Assembly (NCBI GenBank): GCA_015231865.1
Contig: JADGAU010000014.1
Span: 1 to 37,435, forward strand
From: Gammaproteobacteria bacterium
GTDB lineage: Bacteria; Pseudomonadota; Gammaproteobacteria; GRL18
Reading direction: 5' to 3'
Length of the DNA stretch: 37,435 nt
This document shows positions 34,701-37,435 of the stretch, one piece after another. Under the pieces are notes generated by a model, which saw only the letters and a list, made by a program, of their open reading frames with translations, did no database searches and was not told where the DNA came from. Position 1 is the first letter of the stretch; each line of letters opens with the position of its first letter. The translations under genes were made by a program, and so were the position numbers.

Positions 34701-35324
34701 TTCTGGCAAACAGATATCAGACTGATTTTTAAGTGCCTGAAATTTAAATTTACTCAGAAAGCTTTCTGGCGTATGCCAGCCCATTGATTGTAATAATTCA
34801 TATTTTTCTGGCTTCTGATTGATAAGACGAAACCAATCATAGGTGCATTGATTGAGTAATTCATCCGTATCGGTTTCCATCGACATATCTAGTGGCAATC
34901 GGGAAGCAAATGCCTGATTCTTTAAAGCCTTGATACAAAAACCATGGATGGTATAAATAGCGGCTTCATCCAGTTCCAGTAATGCTGGTTTTAATATCAG
35001 TTCGGCCTGCTCTTTAGTATAAGTATTCTTCAGTTGCAGGTAGAAAGGATCTGCAACTGGTATTGTTTTGCTAGTGGCCTTTTCTTCATTCTCCCATATA
35101 GATAACGCATTTCTAAGTTCGCTATCAATACGTCCTCGCAGTTCCTGTGTTGCTGCTTTAGTAAAGGTCATGACCAGAATGTTTTGAACACTGATTTGCT
35201 TTTCCAGCAATAAGCGCAGATATAGGCGAGTAATATTAAAGGTTTTACCGGTACCGGCACTGGCTTCTATTAGGTGGCGACCTGATAGGGGTAATGTAGC
35301 AACATCGAGTTTTTGAAATGCCAT
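31740..35324 (-). CDS. recB: RecBCD enzyme subunit RecB
   Basis: Helicase-nuclease subunit, 1194 residues (E. coli 1180). The UvrD-like N-domain has Walker A ASAGTGKT at 21-28, [70 protein letters not shown] and [15 protein letters not shown]. The C-terminal nuclease has [25 protein letters not shown] with the catalytic D and DYK. All helicase and nuclease motifs are intact, so the enzyme should be active. The ATG shares one base with the recC stop (TAATG) and the stop overlaps recD by 4 bp. No ptr protease gene is inserted as it is in E. coli. Confidence 0.95.
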   Translation of the reverse strand: [1194 protein letters not shown]

Positions 35325-37435
35325 TATTTCACCACTTCAAGATGAGCATATAAAGGCTGATACAGCTTATATAACTGCGGTAATGCTTGTAACATATCCG
35401 GTACAGTCGTATAAAACCAGGTGAAATAAGGATCGTTATCCAGGCCTCTACTAAAGTCACCACTTACAATTGTTTTAGTCCAGTCTTTTAATAAAGCACC
35501 TGATTTATTATGTAACTCATCCAGGTTTAAATTTGCATTCTTTTTTAATAAGGCATCCGCTAAAACTGCATGAACCAGAACCGGCTGCTGAGCTCCTTGT
35601 TGCCATGCATTTAATAATTCACTGAGTACATGTTGAGCATCTTCCGGACTAATAGGATTTAACAGCCATTGCTGAATGCCCGTTTTGTCTTTAAAACAGA
35701 AATAACGTGAAATAATCGATTGTTGTTTATTAATGGTGGCAAGTAAATGCATCAGCCATAATCTTAATAAATCTTTTGGTTTTAACTTTGCAGGTCGCCA
35801 GGATAATAATTCCCTATCATTCATAATCCAGGTAAGGTTGCTTGTTAATTCAAAAGAATTAAATTGCAGCTTTAATCGTTCATCGCATAATTGTCCCAGA
35901 ACTTTTATCTCTTCAATTAAGCTTTCAGACTCCAATAAACTTTCATGTAGTTTCTCATCAGCTAATGGTGAATCAGGTAATAACCCACTTAGATGAAAAT
36001 ATTGAGAGGTGACTTCACTGGCTTCGTTTTTCTCTAATTGCTGGCAATAGGACTGACGCATTTGATAGTTAACAAGGCCATTGACATCAAAGGGTTCAAT
36101 ATCTTCGGGCGTATCTTCATTTTGTTCAAAATAAAGTGATAATTGGTTTTGTGCAAAAACTTTTAATGGGTTATCGAAGAATTTGACTAGATCTTCAATG
36201 TCCACGACACTCCCCCCCTTAGGAAATGGGGAAGGAGAATATACATCAAGCAAACTAATAGCTAGATTATCCCTCACATCCCCCTTCTGATTAAACCTCA
36301 ACCAACTCTTATCATAACTCCTATCTTCCCCTTGATAATTAGCCGGACTAAAAGGGTGTAATCCATGCTGATAAAATGGCCAGTGGCTATGCTCATCAAA
36401 CTCCCAGCCATAGGCTTTTTCCAAATAAACCATTAGCTCTTTTAAAATCAAACTCGGTTGTTTTTCAGTATTTTGTCGAATATCTCGCCCTTGATAACTT
36501 AAATAAAGTTTTTCTCTGGCAGAAATTAAAGCCTCTAAAAATAAGTAACGATCGTCAGCACGACGAGATCGATCCCCTTCCCTACGCGGTTCACGGCTCA
36601 TTAAATCAAAACTTAGAGGAATACTTTGTCTGGGGAACTGGCCATCATTCAGACCTAAAACAGCAATAACCTTAAATGGAATACTGCGCATTGGCACCAT
36701 AGAGCAAAAAGTAATTTGCCCATTTAAAAACTGATGCCCTGCACCTGTTTCAATAAAACTCTGCTGAAGATAATAGCGCATCACCGAATAGCTGATTTTA
36801 TTTTCATAACCTGCCAATGTACTATCATTTTTTAAACTTTCAATCACCTGCTTAATTAAGGTTCTGGTGGCCATATCATCACGATCAAAATGATAAAAAT
36901 CATTAAGACCCTGATATAAAAATTCAACCCACTGAGACACCGTTTTTGCTTTTGTTAGTTGCTGAATATAAGCCTGCAGTTCTTCAAGCAATTGCATTAA
37001 ACGTCCAAGTAATATCGCAGACTGACCTTCGATATGTGGTAATAACAACTGATTATTATCAATCGTTTCCTGATCTGAAAAAGCATAACCTTTTAACAAC
37101 CGCTTGAGCCCCCATTGCCATGTAAACTGTTCGCTTAATTGTTTGTAAGAATCTCCTTGAGAGAGCTTACTAGCCTTATGTTCTTTATCTAATCCCCAAT
37201 GAATATTGGCAGATTTAAGCCACCACTGAATCTTATCTAAATCTTCATCTTCAAAGCCAAACTTTCTTTGCAATGCTGGCAGACGAAGATAATCCAGAAC
37301 TTTTGTCACTTCAAAGCGACTATCCGGCAGGGAAATTAAATCTAAAAAATGGGCCACTAAGGGCTCTGAATCTTTTAGACTTCGGTCTGTAATTGAACAG
37401 CTTAAGCGTGGAGCTTGTGGATCAAACTGAGTCTC
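35324..37435 (-). CDS. recC: RecBCD enzyme subunit RecC, 3' part
   Basis: The gene runs off the right edge in frame; 703 codons are present of an expected 1100 or so. RecC recognises Chi and holds the complex together. Visible hallmarks are the segment FLDLISLPDSRFEVTKVLDYL, GLNDGQFPRQSIPLSFDLMS, RSRRADDRYLFLEALISAREKLYLSYQG (the decayed helicase/nuclease-like part) and the late LEDLVKFFDNPLKVFAQNQL region. The frame stays open upstream of the first internal Met-like codon (GTG at 37357), reading IT-DRSLKDSEPLVAHFL as in RecC, so that codon is not the start. Confidence 0.93.
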   Translation of the reverse strand, partial: ETQFDPQAPRLSCSITDRSLKDSEPLVAHFLDLISLPDSRFEVTKVLDYLRLPALQRKFGFEDEDLDKIQWWLKSANIHWGLDKEHKASKLSQGDSYKQLSEQFTWQWGLKRLLKGYAFSDQETIDNNQLLLPHIEGQSAILLGRLMQLLEELQAYIQQLTKAKTVSQWVEFLYQGLNDFYHFDRDDMATRTLIKQVIESLKNDSTLAGYENKISYSVMRYYLQQSFIETGAGHQFLNGQITFCSMVPMRSIPFKVIAVLGLNDGQFPRQSIPLSFDLMSREPRREGDRSRRADDRYLFLEALISAREKLYLSYQGRDIRQNTEKQPSLILKELMVYLEKAYGWEFDEHSHWPFYQHGLHPFSPANYQGEDRSYDKSWLRFNQKGDVRDNLAISLLDVYSPSPFPKGGSVVDIEDLVKFFDNPLKVFAQNQLSLYFEQNEDTPEDIEPFDVNGLVNYQMRQSYCQQLEKNEASEVTSQYFHLSGLLPDSPLADEKLHESLLESESLIEEIKVLGQLCDERLKLQFNSFELTSNLTWIMNDRELLSWRPAKLKPKDLLRLWLMHLLATINKQQSIISRYFCFKDKTGIQQWLLNPISPEDAQHVLSELLNAWQQGAQQPVLVHAVLADALLKKNANLNLDELHNKSGALLKDWTKTIVSGDFSRGLDNDPYFTWFYTTVPDMLQALPQLYKLYQPLYAHLEVVK

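Noticed and set aside
1-37435. CRISPR arrays, tRNA and rRNA genes, prophage
   Set aside because: No spaced direct repeats of CRISPR type, no tRNA cloverleaf or rRNA core motifs, and no phage structural or integrase genes were seen on either strand.

Overview
The window is an AT-rich chromosomal segment (GC in the mid to upper 30s by eye) from a flagellated gammaproteobacterium. The support is a PhoB/PhoR pair of gammaproteobacterial type, RecCBD with no ptr gene, an E. coli-like HemN, a DUF1249 (YqiB-like) protein, and a polar-type fliL-M-N-O-P-Q-R-flhB cluster. NhaD and an iron-sulfur/haem fumarate-reductase-like succinate dehydrogenase would suit a marine or sediment organism. I cannot name a genus.

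Layout. (1) 1-5219 is a phosphate region: the 3' end of pstB, phoB, a long palindromic element, phoR, a small zinc-ribbon membrane protein (minus strand), then a DUF47 (PhoU-like) gene and a PiT transporter (minus strand) ending at a clear terminator. An 18-bp sequence with Pho-box geometry lies upstream of the DUF47-pit pair. (2) 5557-8690 holds three plus-strand genes that I cannot tie to a known named system: a small P-loop NTPase, a PPP-like metallophosphatase with an FHA-like N-terminal region, and a membrane-anchored HEAT/TPR protein. (3) 8720-14551 holds nhaD, cysQ and a three-gene B-type succinate dehydrogenase/fumarate reductase operon. (4) 14595-18980 is an accessory-looking pocket: a GAPDH of the arsenate-associated type, a TerB-like protein, a decayed toxin-antitoxin pair, an OFA-family transporter, a repeat fragment, a secreted protein of unlike composition, and an ISAs1-type transposase fragment butting against flhB. 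(5) 18969-26165 is a minus-strand flagellar export and C-ring operon, fliA-DUF1249-fliL-M-N-O-P-Q-R-flhB. (6) 26369-29817 holds hemN and a divergent DUF4198 / HupE-UreJ pair probably linked to metal uptake. (7) 29764-37435 is recC (partial)-recB-recD on the minus strand, translationally coupled by short overlaps.

The most unusual recurring signal is short tandem duplication at translation start regions. Five 15-bp units carrying a perfect Shine-Dalgarno precede fliM. Three 18-bp units, each carrying an ATG, lead into sdhB. A 7-bp repeat precedes flhB. A further 18-bp in-frame duplication lies in recD. The kinase-like/phosphatase/scaffold trio at 5557-8690 is the best candidate for an undescribed system.
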